A stretch of DNA of 64,000 bases from contig JAGFNQ010001174.1 of the NCBI GenBank assembly GCA_024364735.1, positions 376,086 to 440,085 of the forward strand, in the 5' to 3' direction. The notes under the pieces were generated by a model that had not been told where the DNA came from, ran no database searches, and was given only the letters and a program-made list of their open reading frames with translations. Numbering within the stretch: position 1 is the first letter of the stretch; each line of letters opens with the position of its first letter. Below are positions 54,174 through 63,957 of this stretch, piece after piece. The position numbers and the translations under genes were made by a program. This DNA comes from Boesenbergia rotunda. Taxonomy: Eukaryota > Streptophyta > Magnoliopsida > Zingiberales > Zingiberaceae.

Positions 54174-54409
54174 TGTACAAAGTATGATTAAACATGAAGC
54201 ATTCGTGAATTGAATGAGCACAAGAACAAACTGAGGAAAAACGTCAAAAGAGACGGTTCCAATTTTTTCATCCAAATGGTTACATCAAATTGTTGGTTTT
54301 ATACACACATCTATCCTTATTGTGCCACAACTGTACAAGAGCAAATAATTACATGTATGCCCCCCATTGGCCAGCTATCATCCCAAGTCCACAGTCTTTA
54401 ATCACAACA
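54174..54409 (-). repeat. 5' LTR of the copia element, fused to gag
   Basis: Matches 50490-50722. Immediately inside, where a PBS TGGTATCAGAGC is expected, the sequence is TGGTGCGGTGAACGTGG, which codes for a Gag zinc-knuckle segment. Only the first four bases coincide with a PBS. Confidence 0.9.
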
Positions 54410-54486
54410 CTACTTTGTACAAGATGTAGAACAAAAACCATACTTGCTAGATACAATTAGCACCATTTTGACCATAAAGATCCAAA

Positions 54487-55698
54487 CTTTATCATTATTA
54501 TTATTTTACTCTTGTAATTCCTCGAACTGAATCAAGCAAAAAAAAAAAACAAAAACAAATCTGTATCGGCATGAAAAAATTAGCTTCCACCAAAATATTA
54601 AGATATAAAGTAGTAAAGCAGCCAAAAAAAACAAAAAAGAAAAAGATATACTCCTCAAAGCACCATTTTAAACCAAAATTAAAGTAAAAAAAAGGTTAAG
54701 ATAGGGATGGCAAGAAAGAGGCGTACCTGGAGACACCACCAACGATTGAAGACCGAGGAGCTTCCTTTATCGCCAAGTATTCTCCAATTCACTTGATGCA
54801 AGTGGGGAACCGATCGAGCAAGGGCGAGCGGGAAGCTGGGAGCTTCTACGCCGTCCGAGACGCAGGCGGCGGCGATGACTGATCGGTTCCCGACCTGCAC
54901 CAAGCGAACCAGAGAGTAGGGCGACGAAATCGGGTGAAGTAATAGGCGAGGGAGCAGCCGAGCCCTAGCAGGTGGGTGGGTGGGTGGGTGGCCAGGGAGA
55001 GATGGAATCGAAGCGCCATCAATTTAATTGGGCGGAGGGTGGATTTGGGGATGTCGAGGCGAGCGGAGGAGGAAGGGATCGAGGCGGATTTAAGAAGCCG
55101 CGGAACGCGTCAATGAGAAGTCGCCCGCCCCACTTTATCGCCCTCACGTGGACATGTCGCCTCTCACGTGCACCTCGTGCTTCTTTTCGATAAAAAATTT
55201 CTTTTATTTGAGCTGACGTATCAACTAAATTTGAGCATGATTACTTTCATAACATCCCTTTTATTGCTATTATTTTAAAAATGGTAGATTTTAACAATTA
55301 TTTTGCTACAATATGTAAACGGAAAATTGATAAAAACTCCTCGAAATGAAATTGAATTTTACATATAATTTTTAACTCATAAAATTTTTAACTACACTAT
55401 CCTATAAAATTGACAAAATAATTTTATATATTATTTTTTTATTAATATAAAATAATAAAATTTAAAATTTAAGTATACATTATAAAGATTTAAGTATAAA
55501 TTATTTAAGATTTAGTATTAATTTAAAATTTTTGGGTATAAAGTTTCGATGGTCATTCCATTATGATCTTGATGTAACATCACTTATAATTAATAATTAA
55601 GTTAGAAAATAAATTAAGTTTCTTTTATTATTATTTTATTACTAAAAAAATACCAAGAGCAAGTAATTTATCGGTACAAAATTTTCAGTATACATTAT
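54487..55698. other. GC-rich first-exon-like patch in AT-rich sequence
   Basis: 54700-55190 is GC-rich. On the minus strand 54903-54728 is open, with a plausible splice donor (CAGGTACGCC at about 54729) and a CG-rich upstream region with GGGTGGGTGGGT and CACGTG words (54970-55165), as at the start of a gene. No protein family is recognised, and downstream lie only poly-A tracts and the copia element. 55200-55698 is AT-rich with nothing seen. Confidence 0.3.
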
Positions 55699-56447
55699 TG
55701 ATGGGGTTGAGCACCCCATGGCTAACACGTGGACCGAAAAAGTTATGTGGCAAGATCTACCGAGTCTGGACGACTCTCTTTACGTGGCGCCCAAGGCCCT
55801 CTCGGGAAGGTGGGTTCTTGAGAACACCACGAGCAAATATACTCTGGAGACCGACCCGGGAAGACACACGCCCGAGATCACCTCAGGAGGTCAGGTCCCC
55901 CGAGACCACCTTGGGAAGGTAAATGCCCGGGACCCCCCCCCCCCCCCCCGGGGCCAAAAGACCCCGAGATCACCTCGGGATAGCGGAGTCTAAGGAGCAC
56001 TCGATCTCAAGTAACGGCCCCCATTTCTTCGGATCTGCGGATAATCATCATCAATTATTACGGGATAATCACGACCCATAATTACCGCAACGGCCCGGAT
56101 TTAATGCTGCATGGACCGTTGCAAGGGTTATCCCGTAACTGACAATTGGAGGGACGTGAAGGAGAACATGGAGACACGTGTGACTGTCACCTCTGGTATA
56201 AAAGGTACTACATCCCCTCCGGTAAGGAGGGACGCACTATCTAACTTACACATTCTCCTTGCTTCCTACCATCTCCTATACTGAGGCACTGACTTGATCG
56301 TCGAGGTGGGCTCCGCCGGACAACCTCCCGCGTGTTCCCATTAACGCTCGTGTTAATCTCGCAGGACAGGAGCTTTTCCTCTCTTATCGTCATTTTGTTG
56401 GACTGGACTCTGGTAATGGGTTGTTGACATCAATTCCTTCCGGAACA
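55699..56447 (+). repeat. 5' LTR of the Tat-type element
   Basis: TGATGGGGTTGAGC to CTTCCGGAACA, followed by the PBS-like sequence. It contains a run of 17 C residues (55933-55949) and a TATA box (56197). CCCGAGA.CACCTCGGGA-type words occur at about 55869-55980. The 5' limit is inferred from TG; no second LTR is available for comparison. Confidence 0.65.
56197..56205 (+). promoter_or_regulatory. TATA box of the Tat LTR
   Basis: TATAAAAGG about 250 bp before the LTR end; transcription would be expected to begin near 56230. Confidence 0.6.
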
Positions 56448-56450
56448 AGT

Positions 56451-56468
56451 TTGGCGTCGTCTGTGGGA
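56451..56468 (+). other. PBS-like sequence of the Tat element
   Basis: TGGCGTCGTCTGTGGGAA shortly after the LTR, the phrase usual at this place in Tat-lineage elements. Confidence 0.7.
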
Positions 56469-56496
56469 AACCAATAAAGCATCAGAAGGAGCACCG

Positions 56497-57967
56497 ATGG
56501 CAGAGTCGGCGGGACAATCCATTGTCTTGACGAAAGAGGAACTAGATCGCTTGGTGGCCAACGCCATCAAAGGGGCGCTCGAACGACACCAAATTGAGAA
56601 GGCCGCCTCGCGGCGAGTCGCTTTTGTTCAGGAGGAGATCCCCAGAATCTCCATCTCGCACCCCCAACCACGGAGATCTGTCTCACCACCGGGGAGACAC
56701 GTCGAAGCAGTCCCAAACCATCAGCGAGATTCTCACGGAGATGTGGAAAAGGCCAACTCAATAGCCTCCAGCGTGCTAAGACAGAAAGATGGACCAGGGA
56801 AGCGGGAAGAACCTAAGGTCTCCTTAAAGTTTCCCTCTACCCCTTTTTCATCGGAGATTGTAGAAGACCTCATGCCGAAGCAGTTTCGCGGGGCCTGAGA
56901 TTGCTGATTACGACGGAAAGACAGATCCTGAGGATCATGTCTGTAAATTCGAAAACGCAGAACTCCTGCACCACTATATCGACGGTGCGAAGTGTCGGGT
57001 GTTCTTGAACACCCTATCCGGAGTAGCCCAACGATGGTTCTAGAGACTGCCACCAGGTTCTATCAACTCCTTCATGGAGTTTAGAACCGCCTTCCTCCAC
57101 CATTTCGCCAGCAACCGTCGTTTTCAGAAGACGGCATTAAACTTATTTACTCTCAAGATAAAGCCGAAGGAACCACTCAAGGAGTACATCCAACGGTTCA
57201 ACCGAGTGGCACAGGATGTGCCAACTATGACGTCGGAAATTCTCGTCAGTGCCTGCACCCAAGGGCTCTCGGAAGGGGATTTCTTCTTATCTCTAGTGAA
57301 GTAGTCACCCACCAGTTTTGATGACTTACTAGGGCATTCTGTTAAGAACGTCAACATGGAAGAAGTGCAACACGCCCGCCGCAAGGAACCAGCCGGGGTC
57401 CCTCCTCATGACGTTGTACGATCAGAAAGGAGGGAACCTCCGGCTCCAGCCCGAGGAAAGGATCTCCGCCTGGGGAAGGATCAGTGGGTTGGTAAGCGGA
57501 AGCTGGTCGAGACAATGGACACCGAGCAGCCAAAGCCACTGATGAAGTACTGCGACTTCCACGGCAGTATGACACTCCACCGAAGAGTGTCATGCCTTGA
57601 AGAAAAAATTAAGTGAGGAAGCAGACACCAAACCTCGGAGAAAGTGGAAGAAGACGGGGTATCGTCGGAGGTCTCCTCGGGGAGCCTTTCGCCCCGACAA
57701 CGACAGTCGGTAGAGAATGAGATTAGACATAGGTCTCGGTCACATTCAAGGGGGAGGAGTCAGGGTGCTGCACCTCGCAGGTCTCCCTTATTGGAAAGAG
57801 ACCTCAGAAAGAGCAAAGCCCCTGCACGTGACCCGCCCTCGGGACACGTGGGGGTGATCTCCGGAGGACCAACCGGGAGAGATTCCCATAGAGCAAGGAA
57901 GGCTCACACCCCACGGCTAGAGAACTACGCAATTGGGATGAGTCGGAGCCAGGATCGTGACCTATGA
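56497..57967 (+). pseudogene. Tat-type Gag, broken
   Basis: Starts MAESAGQSIVLTKEELDRLV with a coiled N-terminal segment, then a variable linker. A frameshift near 56895 moves the reading frame; then come DYDGKTDPEDHVCKFEN and, after a TAG near 57042, the Gag core (FMEFRTAFLHHFASNRRFQK, LKEYIQRFNRVAQDV, GLSEGDFFLSL). Another TAG follows at 57302, then KYCDFHGSMTLHRRVSCLEE, a degraded zinc-finger-like CXFH...C block typical of this lineage, a third stop (57614) and an Arg/Ser-rich tail running into the protease. Four interruptions make it non-functional. Confidence 0.88.
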
Positions 57968-58479
57968 TCTCTTTCGGCCCGGAAGACTTGGAAGATGTAG
58001 AAGCTCCCCATGAAGACGCCCTGGTAATCCTTGCCCGCATCGCCAATTATGAGATCAAGTGCATCTTCGTGGATACAGGTAGTTCCGTGAACATCTTGTA
58101 CAAAGCTGCTCTGGATCAGATGCAGACTGACGAAGATAAACTCCTTCCGGTTTCGACCCCACTATTCGGCTTCACCGGGTACCGAGTACAGCTGATAGGG
58201 CAAATTACCCTATCACTGTCATTGGGAAGCGACGTGCTGGAGAGGACCAGGAGGACCCCCTTCTTTGTCGTGGAGGCTCCCTCCTCCTATAATGCCATCT
58301 TGGGCTGCCTGGCGCTCAGTGTCTTCCGGACGGTGGTCTCTGTCTACCACCAAAAAATAAAATTCCCGATAGGTGACCAAGTAGCGGTAGTTAAAGGGGA
58401 CCAGTTGATGTCTCAGCGTTGCTACAGTAGGGATGTCAGATCGGAGTCCCGGAAAAACCCGAGGGGGCAAGAAGGTTAA
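57964..58479 (+). CDS. Tat-type aspartic protease domain (171 aa, open)
   Basis: The frame begins at the end of gag (overlap ATGATC) with ISFGPEDLEDVEAPHEDALV, the hallmark entry of the Tat protease, then VDTGSSVNILYKAAL (catalytic Asp about residue 38), FGFTGYRVQLIGQITLSLSL, FFVVEAPSSYNAILG and FPIGDQVAVVKGDQ, ending at 58477-58479. In intact elements this domain is part of a long Gag-Pol polyprotein that continues into RT; here the frame ends and RT is missing. The open frame is probably a surviving domain rather than a working gene. Confidence 0.85.
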   Translation: MISFGPEDLEDVEAPHEDALVILARIANYEIKCIFVDTGSSVNILYKAALDQMQTDEDKLLPVSTPLFGFTGYRVQLIGQITLSLSLGSDVLERTRRTPFFVVEAPSSYNAILGCLALSVFRTVVSVYHQKIKFPIGDQVAVVKGDQLMSQRCYSRDVRSESRKNPRGQEG

Positions 58480-58675
58480 CCGAAGGAAGCTACCATCCAT
58501 AGGAGGACAGGGGCAAAAAGCCGAAGAGGCCAGGGCAGACCAACTATCTCCCACCCTGTCACCCCCGGTAAGATTTGAGAGACATGCTATGTACATGCCT
58601 ATGTATTCTTGCTTCCATGCAGTGAATTCATGAAATAAATAAGGCGTGTCATCACAAAAGTGCCAGTACATCTGT

Positions 58676-60000
58676 CTAAAACCCTACTACCTCGCAGTGT
58701 TGCGAATGCCCGAGGTATGTAGGCTTGGTCTGGGTATTGCGGATGCCCGACCAAGAAACAAAAACCCTACTACCTCGCGGTGCTGCGGATGCCGGAGGTA
58801 TGTAGGCTTGGTATGGGTACTGCGGATGCCCGACCAAGAAACAAAAACCCTACTACCTTGTGGTGCTGCAGATGCCCGAGGTAAGTAGGCTTGGTCTAGG
58901 TGCTGCGAATGCCCAACCAAGATCTCAAACCCTACTACCTCGTGGTGCTGCGGATGCACGAGGTAAGTAGGCTTGGTATGAGTGCTACGGATGCCCGACC
59001 AAGAAATAAAACCCTACTACCTCACGGTGTTGCGGATGCCCGAGGTATGTAGACTTGGTCTGGGAGCTGCGAATGCCCGACTAAGAAACAAAAACCCTAC
59101 TACCTCGCGGTGCTGCGGTTGCCCGAGGTATATAGGCTTGGTCTGGGTGGTGCAGATGCCCGACCAAGAAATAAAACCCTACTACTTCACAGTGCTGCGG
59201 ATGCCCGAAGTATGTAGACTTGGTCTAGGAGTTGCGGATGCCCGACTAAGAAACAAAAACCCTACTACCTCGCGATGCTGCGGTTGCCCGAGGTATGTAG
59301 GCTTGGTCTGGGTGTTGCGGATGCCCGACCAAGAAACAAAAACACTACTATCTTACGGTGTTGCGGTTGCCCGAGGTATATAAGCTTGGTCTGGGTGCTG
59401 CGAATGCCCAACCAAGATCTCAAACCCTACTACCTCGCGGTGCTGCCGATGCCCGAGGTATGTAGGCTTGGTCTGGGTGCTGCAGATGCCCGACCAAGAT
59501 CTCAAACCCTACTACCTCGCGGTATTACGGATGCCCGGGGTATGTAGGCTTGGTCTGGGTGTTGCGGATGCTTGACCAAGAAATAAAACTCTATTATCTC
59601 GTGGTGTTGCGGATGCCCGAGGTAAGTAGGCTTAGTCTGGGTGTTGCGGATGCCCGACCAAGATCTCAAACCCTACTACCTCGTGGTGCTGCGGATGCCC
59701 GAGGTATGTAGGCTTGGTCTGGGTGTTGCGGATGCCCGACCAAGAAATAAAACCATACCACCTCCCGGTACTGCAGATGCCCAAGGTATGTAGGCTTGGT
59801 CTGGGTGTTGCGGATGTCCAACCAAGATGTCAAACCCTACTACCTCACGGCGCTGCGAATGCCCAAGGTAAGTAGGCTTGGTTTGGGTGATACGGATGCC
59901 CAACTAAGATCTCAAATCCTACTATCTCGCGGTGTTGCGGATGCTCGAGGTAAGTAGGCTGGGTGCGGGTACTGCGGATGCCCGACCCAGAGCCAAACAT
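58676..60000. repeat. Minisatellite of about 83 bp, about 16 units
   Basis: Unit: ACCCTACTACCTCGCGGTGC, TGCGGATGCCCGAGGTATGT, AGGCTTGGTCTGGGTGCTGC, GGATGCCCGACCAAG.AACAAAA. Starts are near 58681, 58764, 58847, 58929, 59011, 59094, 59176 and so on to about 59917, spacing 82-83. Each unit contains the phrase TGCTGCGGATGCCCGA twice, so it arose from a half-unit of about 41 bp. Units differ at scattered positions, mainly C/T and G/A. It lies between the Tat protease remnant and a separate short LTR. Open frames across it are repeat shadows. Confidence 0.95.
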
Positions 60001-60043
60001 GCCCTACAACCTTTGACCATGGACTGTGGGAGGCTAGGGGGAA

Positions 60044-60408
60044 TGTAGGAGAAGAAAGTTAACACATAGCTGTTGGCGTTACTAGCGTTGATAAAACGAA
60101 GGCGTTACTAACCTTCGACTTGAATTGTTGGCGTTACTGAACAGAGCAGTAAATACCTCCATTGATGAAGGTAAGCGAAACGTCTTCTTCTCCCTATAAA
60201 AAGCGTCCAAATGCAATCCATGAAGGACACACGACGAAGAAGGAATCGGAGCTTCGAATCTGAGGGATTTGGCTTGTGGCTATTAGGGATCGGTCCGGTG
60301 ACGTTCTCACGACAGCGAGCAGAAGAAGAAAAGGGAAGAAGAAGATCAAATCGCTGTAAGTCTAAAATTTTTGATCTTTCAAGTAGATCTCATGCTCAGA
60401 CACCAACA
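60044..60408 (+). repeat. Short LTR (365 bp) with PPT-like sequence before and PBS after
   Basis: TGTAGGAGAAGAAAG to GACACCAACA, preceded by a purine-rich AGGCTAGGGGGAA and followed by ATGGTATCAGAGC (PBS 60410-60421). It contains a TATA box (60195) and repeats of TTGGCGTTACT (60073, 60128) and GGCGTTACTAAC. No second LTR was found. Having a PPT-like sequence on the left and a PBS on the right could mean a tandem junction LTR, or chance on the left. Confidence 0.7.
60195..60202 (+). promoter_or_regulatory. TATA box of the short LTR
   Basis: TATAAAAA in CTCCCTATAAAAAGCGTCC, about 210 bp before the LTR end. Confidence 0.6.
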
Positions 60409-60421
60409 ATGGTATCAGAGC

Positions 60422-61077
60422 GATTGTTAGAGCATGGAAAAAAAATTTTACCTTTGCGATGAACACCTCGCGCTGTTGATCGCTTGAAATCGCCACTGAG
60501 CTCTCGGCGCTTTCATCCCCTGGCCGACGAACGCATCACGCGCGCGCAAGGGAGCCGTCGCCTTCGGCTGGATGTGTCGATGAAGGCGGCCATAGCGTTT
60601 GTGATGGCGAGAAAAAAAATGGCTATGTGGGGAAGAAGGCTGCGTGGAGAAGAAGAGGCGGCGGCTGCGGGCGTTGGGTGAAGAAGATTAGGTTTTGGGT
60701 TTTTTTAAGAGAAAAAGTTGGTTTTTTAAATCAACAAGAATTAAAAAAAAAATCGAAACCTGTTTTACTTTGCAAAACGCTGCTGCCCAAGGGAGGATCG
60801 AACCACCGACCTCCGACTTGAAGGCAAACAGGCCCAACCAGACGATATATTCAGTAATCTGTTTAGATTTGGTTCAATTTATTTAAATTATATTCTAGTT
60901 TAGTTGAAAAAGATTAAGTTGGTTAAATCGGTTTTGATTCAAACCATTAGTTGGTTTAACCAAACCATTTTGATCTAATAATTTGAACTAAACAGAATGA
61001 TTTAATTATTATGTTGAATCTCAAATTTAAATAGGCTTAATTGTAGCTACAAACAAAAAGGAAACTTATATGTCTTT
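60422..61077. other. Interior or flank after the short LTR, no recognised gene
   Basis: A GC-rich stretch (60470-60690) open in one frame but matching nothing known, then AT-rich sequence. A tRNA-like patch lies at 60790-60850. The sequence ends at the LTR of element E. Confidence 0.35.
60790..60850 (-). other. tRNA-like patch (strong B box, weak A box)
   Basis: On the minus strand GGTTCGATCC (60804-60795) fits the internal pol III B box well, in the context GGTCGGTGGTTCGATCCTCC. About 40 nt upstream, TCGTCTGGTTGG (60844-60833) is a weak A-box match. Likely a decayed tRNA-derived piece; no full cloverleaf. Confidence 0.4.
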
Positions 61078-62243
61078 TGTAGATGCAATCATGCCCTAAA
61101 TTAGAGGTTTCGATGATTGACGGTTATTTAAGTTTAAGCTAATACATTGGATCTAACATTGAGATTTAGTGTGCAGTAACGCAGGAAGTCCAAGGGATGG
61201 TCGGGGACCGAGTTCTTGGCATGAAGACCCGGAGTTGAGGAAGCTCCAGGCAGGAAGTCCAAGGGATGGTCGGGGACGGAACTCTTGGCATGAAGACCCG
61301 GAGCTGGGAGGCTTCAGGCGTGAAGTCCAGGAAACGAGAGGTTTCGCTGGCACAAGGTAATTGAATCCATTGGAAGGCTAATTGATTGGTGAACTCAGCT
61401 GTGAACTCCAGAGTTGGCGTATCAATCGATCCACCAATCGATTAGAAGATGACTAATCGATTGGTGAATCGATTCAGACTGACTCTGTGTGGAAACAGGC
61501 AGTTCTGAATCGATTACAGAATCGATTACGAATGATTCTGCCGTAGACAGAACGCTCGGTAATCGATCACTCAATCGATTCAGAAACCCTGCAATCGATT
61601 GGTGAATCGATTACAAGCTGTTCTGTGCGCGACAGAACGCTTGGTAATCGATCCCGTAATCGATTCAGGATTCCAATCGATCAGTAAATCGATTCAAGTT
61701 CAAATGGCGTAATCCCAGCCGTTCATCCAACGTCCGTACTGCTCAACGGTTACTTGGTAATCGATTGGGGCTTCTCACCAATCGATTCAGGAAGCAAAAT
61801 AAGACCGTTATAAGCGGAAAATTGAGCTCAAACGAGTACACTGTTCCATTGTGATTTGAGCTAGGGTTTTGGTGCTTCAAGCTGTGTGTTCAAGCTCAAG
61901 TTTCCAACACCTTCATCAAGCAATCAAAGAAGGAGAAGCAAGCCTATTGTGTAATACTTCTCTCTTTTCTTCTTCCTTGTGTTGTTCTTTGTGAAAGTCT
62001 TCAAGGGTGTTGTACAAGGGTTTCTCCACCCTCGGGGTTGTTCCGAGAAGGAGGTTTGATAGTGAAATCTGCGATCGCTGGTGTGGACCCTTGGATTAGT
62101 CACCTCAAGGAGGTGGAGACCAAGTAAATACAAGTGTTAGCATTGGATTTGGTGGTGGGTAGACTTTGACTTCTGCTTGCAAGAAGAAGAATTAATTGAA
62201 GCGAGCTATTCACCCCCCCCTCTAGCTCTACCGATCCTCAACA
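61078..62243 (+). repeat. 5' LTR of element E
   Basis: TGTAGATGCAATCATGCCC to GATCCTCAACA, then the PBS. It contains a 70-bp unit repeated twice (61187-61330; GGAAGTCCAAGGGATGGTCG, GACCCGGAG) and an AATCGATT array (61430-61790). It ends with a C-run and CTCT as in elements A, B and C. Confidence 0.8.
61430..61790. repeat. AATCGATT palindrome array in the LTR of element E
   Basis: About 16 AATCGATT/AATCGATC words, often paired as AATCGATTGGTGAATCGATT. The word is the same as in element B, although the LTRs are otherwise different. Confidence 0.9.
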
Positions 62244-62245
62244 AG

Positions 62246-62257
62246 TGGTATCAGAGC
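62246..62257 (+). other. Primer binding site of element E
   Basis: TGGTATCAGAGC two bases after the LTR end. Confidence 0.9.
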
Positions 62258-62310
62258 GAGGTTGCTTCGGAGGACTCACACCCAAAGAAGCAAGTGTTTG
62301 AGCTGCAAGG

Positions 62311-63957
62311 ATGTCTTTGAAAGAGGGCCATAGCACTACACGACCACCTTACTATGAAGGGAACAACTTCGCATATTGGAAGAGTCGCATGGAAAATTAT
62401 CTTATGACTGAAATCGACAATTGGTTTTCTGTTACGGAGGGTTTTGTTGCGCCGACACAAGATGGTAAAATTCTGGAATCATCCAAGTGGACAACTGAGC
62501 AAAAGATGAAGGCGCAAGCAAATGCTAAAGCCACGGTAACTCTTCAATGTGGATTGAGCTCGGAACAACTAAACAAAGTCGGTCCATTTAAGAGTGCCAA
62601 AGAGTTGTGGGATAAGCTAATTGAGCTAAATGAAGGCACAAAAGATTCAAGAATTGCCAAAAGGGACCTTCTTATAAATCAGTTGCAAAATTTTGTGATG
62701 AAGGAAGGAGAAACCGTAAGTCAGTTGCATGGAAGGTTTAAGGAGCTTCTCAATGGCCTTCACTCGGTTGGAGAAAGTGTGGAGAACCGGGATCTCATAA
62801 GGTATGCACTAAAATCCTTCCCAAGAAACTCCTTATGGTCATCAATGGTTGATGCTTATAAGGTTTTAAGGGATTTATCAATTGTCAAGCTAGATGAACT
62901 ATTTTGTGAACTAGAATTGCATGAACAAGCTAATATAAGTCATAAGGAGAAAGGTATAGCTTTGGTTGCAGGTGAAAGAAGCAAGAAGAAGAGTAAAGAG
63001 AAGAAGAAGGAGAAGAAGGAAGAATCCTCCTCATCCGAGTCTGATCAAGATAGTAATAGTGATAGCGATGAGGAGCTATCATCAAGTGAAATGGCGAATT
63101 TTGTTCGGAAGATGATGAGGCGATCTAGAAAGTTCAACAAGAAGGATGTCAAAAAGATGTTCCTTGATGACAAGAAAAAGGGTAAGTCTCAAGCTAAATC
63201 TAAAGCAAAGACTGATACAATTTGTTTTGAGTGTAGTAAAAAGGGTCATATCAAAGCCGATTGTCCTGAGCTAAAAAGGAAGGATGACAAGACAAAGAAA
63301 AAGAAGGCTTTGAAAGCTACATGGGATGATACTTCTTCTAGCTCATCAGATGAAGAAATTGGGAGAAAGACCTCTAGGCATGTGGCTCTCATGGCCTTGA
63401 ATGATGTTGAAAGTAGTGAAGATGAAGAAAATCATGAAGATGAAGTTGAGTCTTCAAGCGAGTCATCATCTAGTGAGGATGAGGTAACTTCTCCTAAATT
63501 AGATAAACTCTATGCTACTATTGCATGTTTGACAAATGCTTTATCTAAATCAAAAGTCAAAGTAAAAGAGCTACAAACTAAGATGAAATTACTTGAAAAT
63601 GATACTATGCCATGTGAAGTATGTACACATCATGAAGTTGCAAATTCTAGAGGTGATGATCTTAGAAAAGAAAATGCATCATTGAAATTGCAAGTAGAGG
63701 GTTTTAGAAATGCCTTGGAAAAATTTACTTCTAGCTCAAAATATTTGGACATGATCTTAGGAAGTCAACGGGCAGTGTATAACAAGGCCGGATTAGGATA
63801 TAAACCAAAGGATAAGGAAGTTAACTTCATGTCTCTTGTTAGTAGAAATCATGTTTCAAAGGTTAAAACTGTTCAAGCTTGGGTACCCAAGCAATTTGTT
63901 GTAGATGCTATTGGACCCAACATTTGGGTACCAAAACATTTAGTTCATCGCATTTGA
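62311..63957 (+). CDS. Intact Gag of element E (548 aa)
   Basis: Copia/Sirevirus-type Gag, the particle protein that packages the element's RNA. Start MSLKEGHSTTRPPYYEG. The UBN2-type Gag domain spans about residues 15-215 (NFAYWKSRMENYLMTEIDNW, ATVTLQCGLSSEQLNKVGPF, LWDKLIELNEGTKDSRIAKR, QLHGRFKELLNGLHSVGESV, SSMVDAYKVLRDLSIVKLDE). A Lys/Ser-rich stretch follows, then one CCHC knuckle at residues 305-318 (CFECSKKGHIKADC), acidic Ser-rich linkers, a predicted coiled coil (about 400-475) and the C-terminal block LGYKPKDKEVNFMS...NIWVPKHLVH. No interruptions. It serves as reference for the broken Gags in A, B, C and D. It ends with TGA, not fused to pol, within the window. Confidence 0.92.
   Translation: MSLKEGHSTTRPPYYEGNNFAYWKSRMENYLMTEIDNWFSVTEGFVAPTQDGKILESSKWTTEQKMKAQANAKATVTLQCGLSSEQLNKVGPFKSAKELWDKLIELNEGTKDSRIAKRDLLINQLQNFVMKEGETVSQLHGRFKELLNGLHSVGESVENRDLIRYALKSFPRNSLWSSMVDAYKVLRDLSIVKLDELFCELELHEQANISHKEKGIALVAGERSKKKSKEKKKEKKEESSSSESDQDSNSDSDEELSSSEMANFVRKMMRRSRKFNKKDVKKMFLDDKKKGKSQAKSKAKTDTICFECSKKGHIKADCPELKRKDDKTKKKKALKATWDDTSSSSSDEEIGRKTSRHVALMALNDVESSEDEENHEDEVESSSESSSSEDEVTSPKLDKLYATIACLTNALSKSKVKVKELQTKMKLLENDTMPCEVCTHHEVANSRGDDLRKENASLKLQVEGFRNALEKFTSSSKYLDMILGSQRAVYNKAGLGYKPKDKEVNFMSLVSRNHVSKVKTVQAWVPKQFVVDAIGPNIWVPKHLVHRI

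Larger units (their letters stand above)
50490..54409 (-). mobile_element. Ale/Retrofit-type copia element, defective, with 5-bp target duplication
   Basis: Minus orientation. 5' LTR 54409-54174, pol remnants 54173-50724, PPT (GAGGAGGGGG) and 3' LTR 50722-50490. Flanked by CTACT on both sides (50485-50489 and 54410-54414). The LTRs of about 233-236 bp (TGTTGTGATT...CTTTGTACA) differ by two substitutions and a 3-bp indel. The 5' LTR joins directly to the Gag zinc-knuckle coding sequence: the PBS and most of gag are deleted. The pol end runs into the PPT (SQLEEGV), typical of the Ale lineage. Confidence 0.93.
55699..58600 (+). mobile_element. Tat/Retand-type Ty3/gypsy element, 5' part only
   Basis: LTR 55699-56447, PBS-like TGGCGTCGTCTGTGGGAA, gag 56497-57967 with stops, protease 57964-58479, after which homology fades at about 58600 before a tandem repeat array. 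No RT, integrase or 3' LTR was found in the window. The Tat-type RT remnant at 1-1110 is on the opposite strand and is a separate fragment. Confidence 0.85.

Noticed and set aside
1..58600. Joining the Tat RT remnant (1-1110) with the Tat gag/protease (55699-58600) as one element
   Set aside because: They are on opposite strands and more than 50 kb apart with many complete insertions between; treated as separate copies.
58646..59903. Several repetitive open frames (MPEVCRLGLG and similar) in the 83-bp array
   Set aside because: Frames arise because the minisatellite unit happens to lack stops in some phases; 83 is not a multiple of three, and units drift between frames. No gene.
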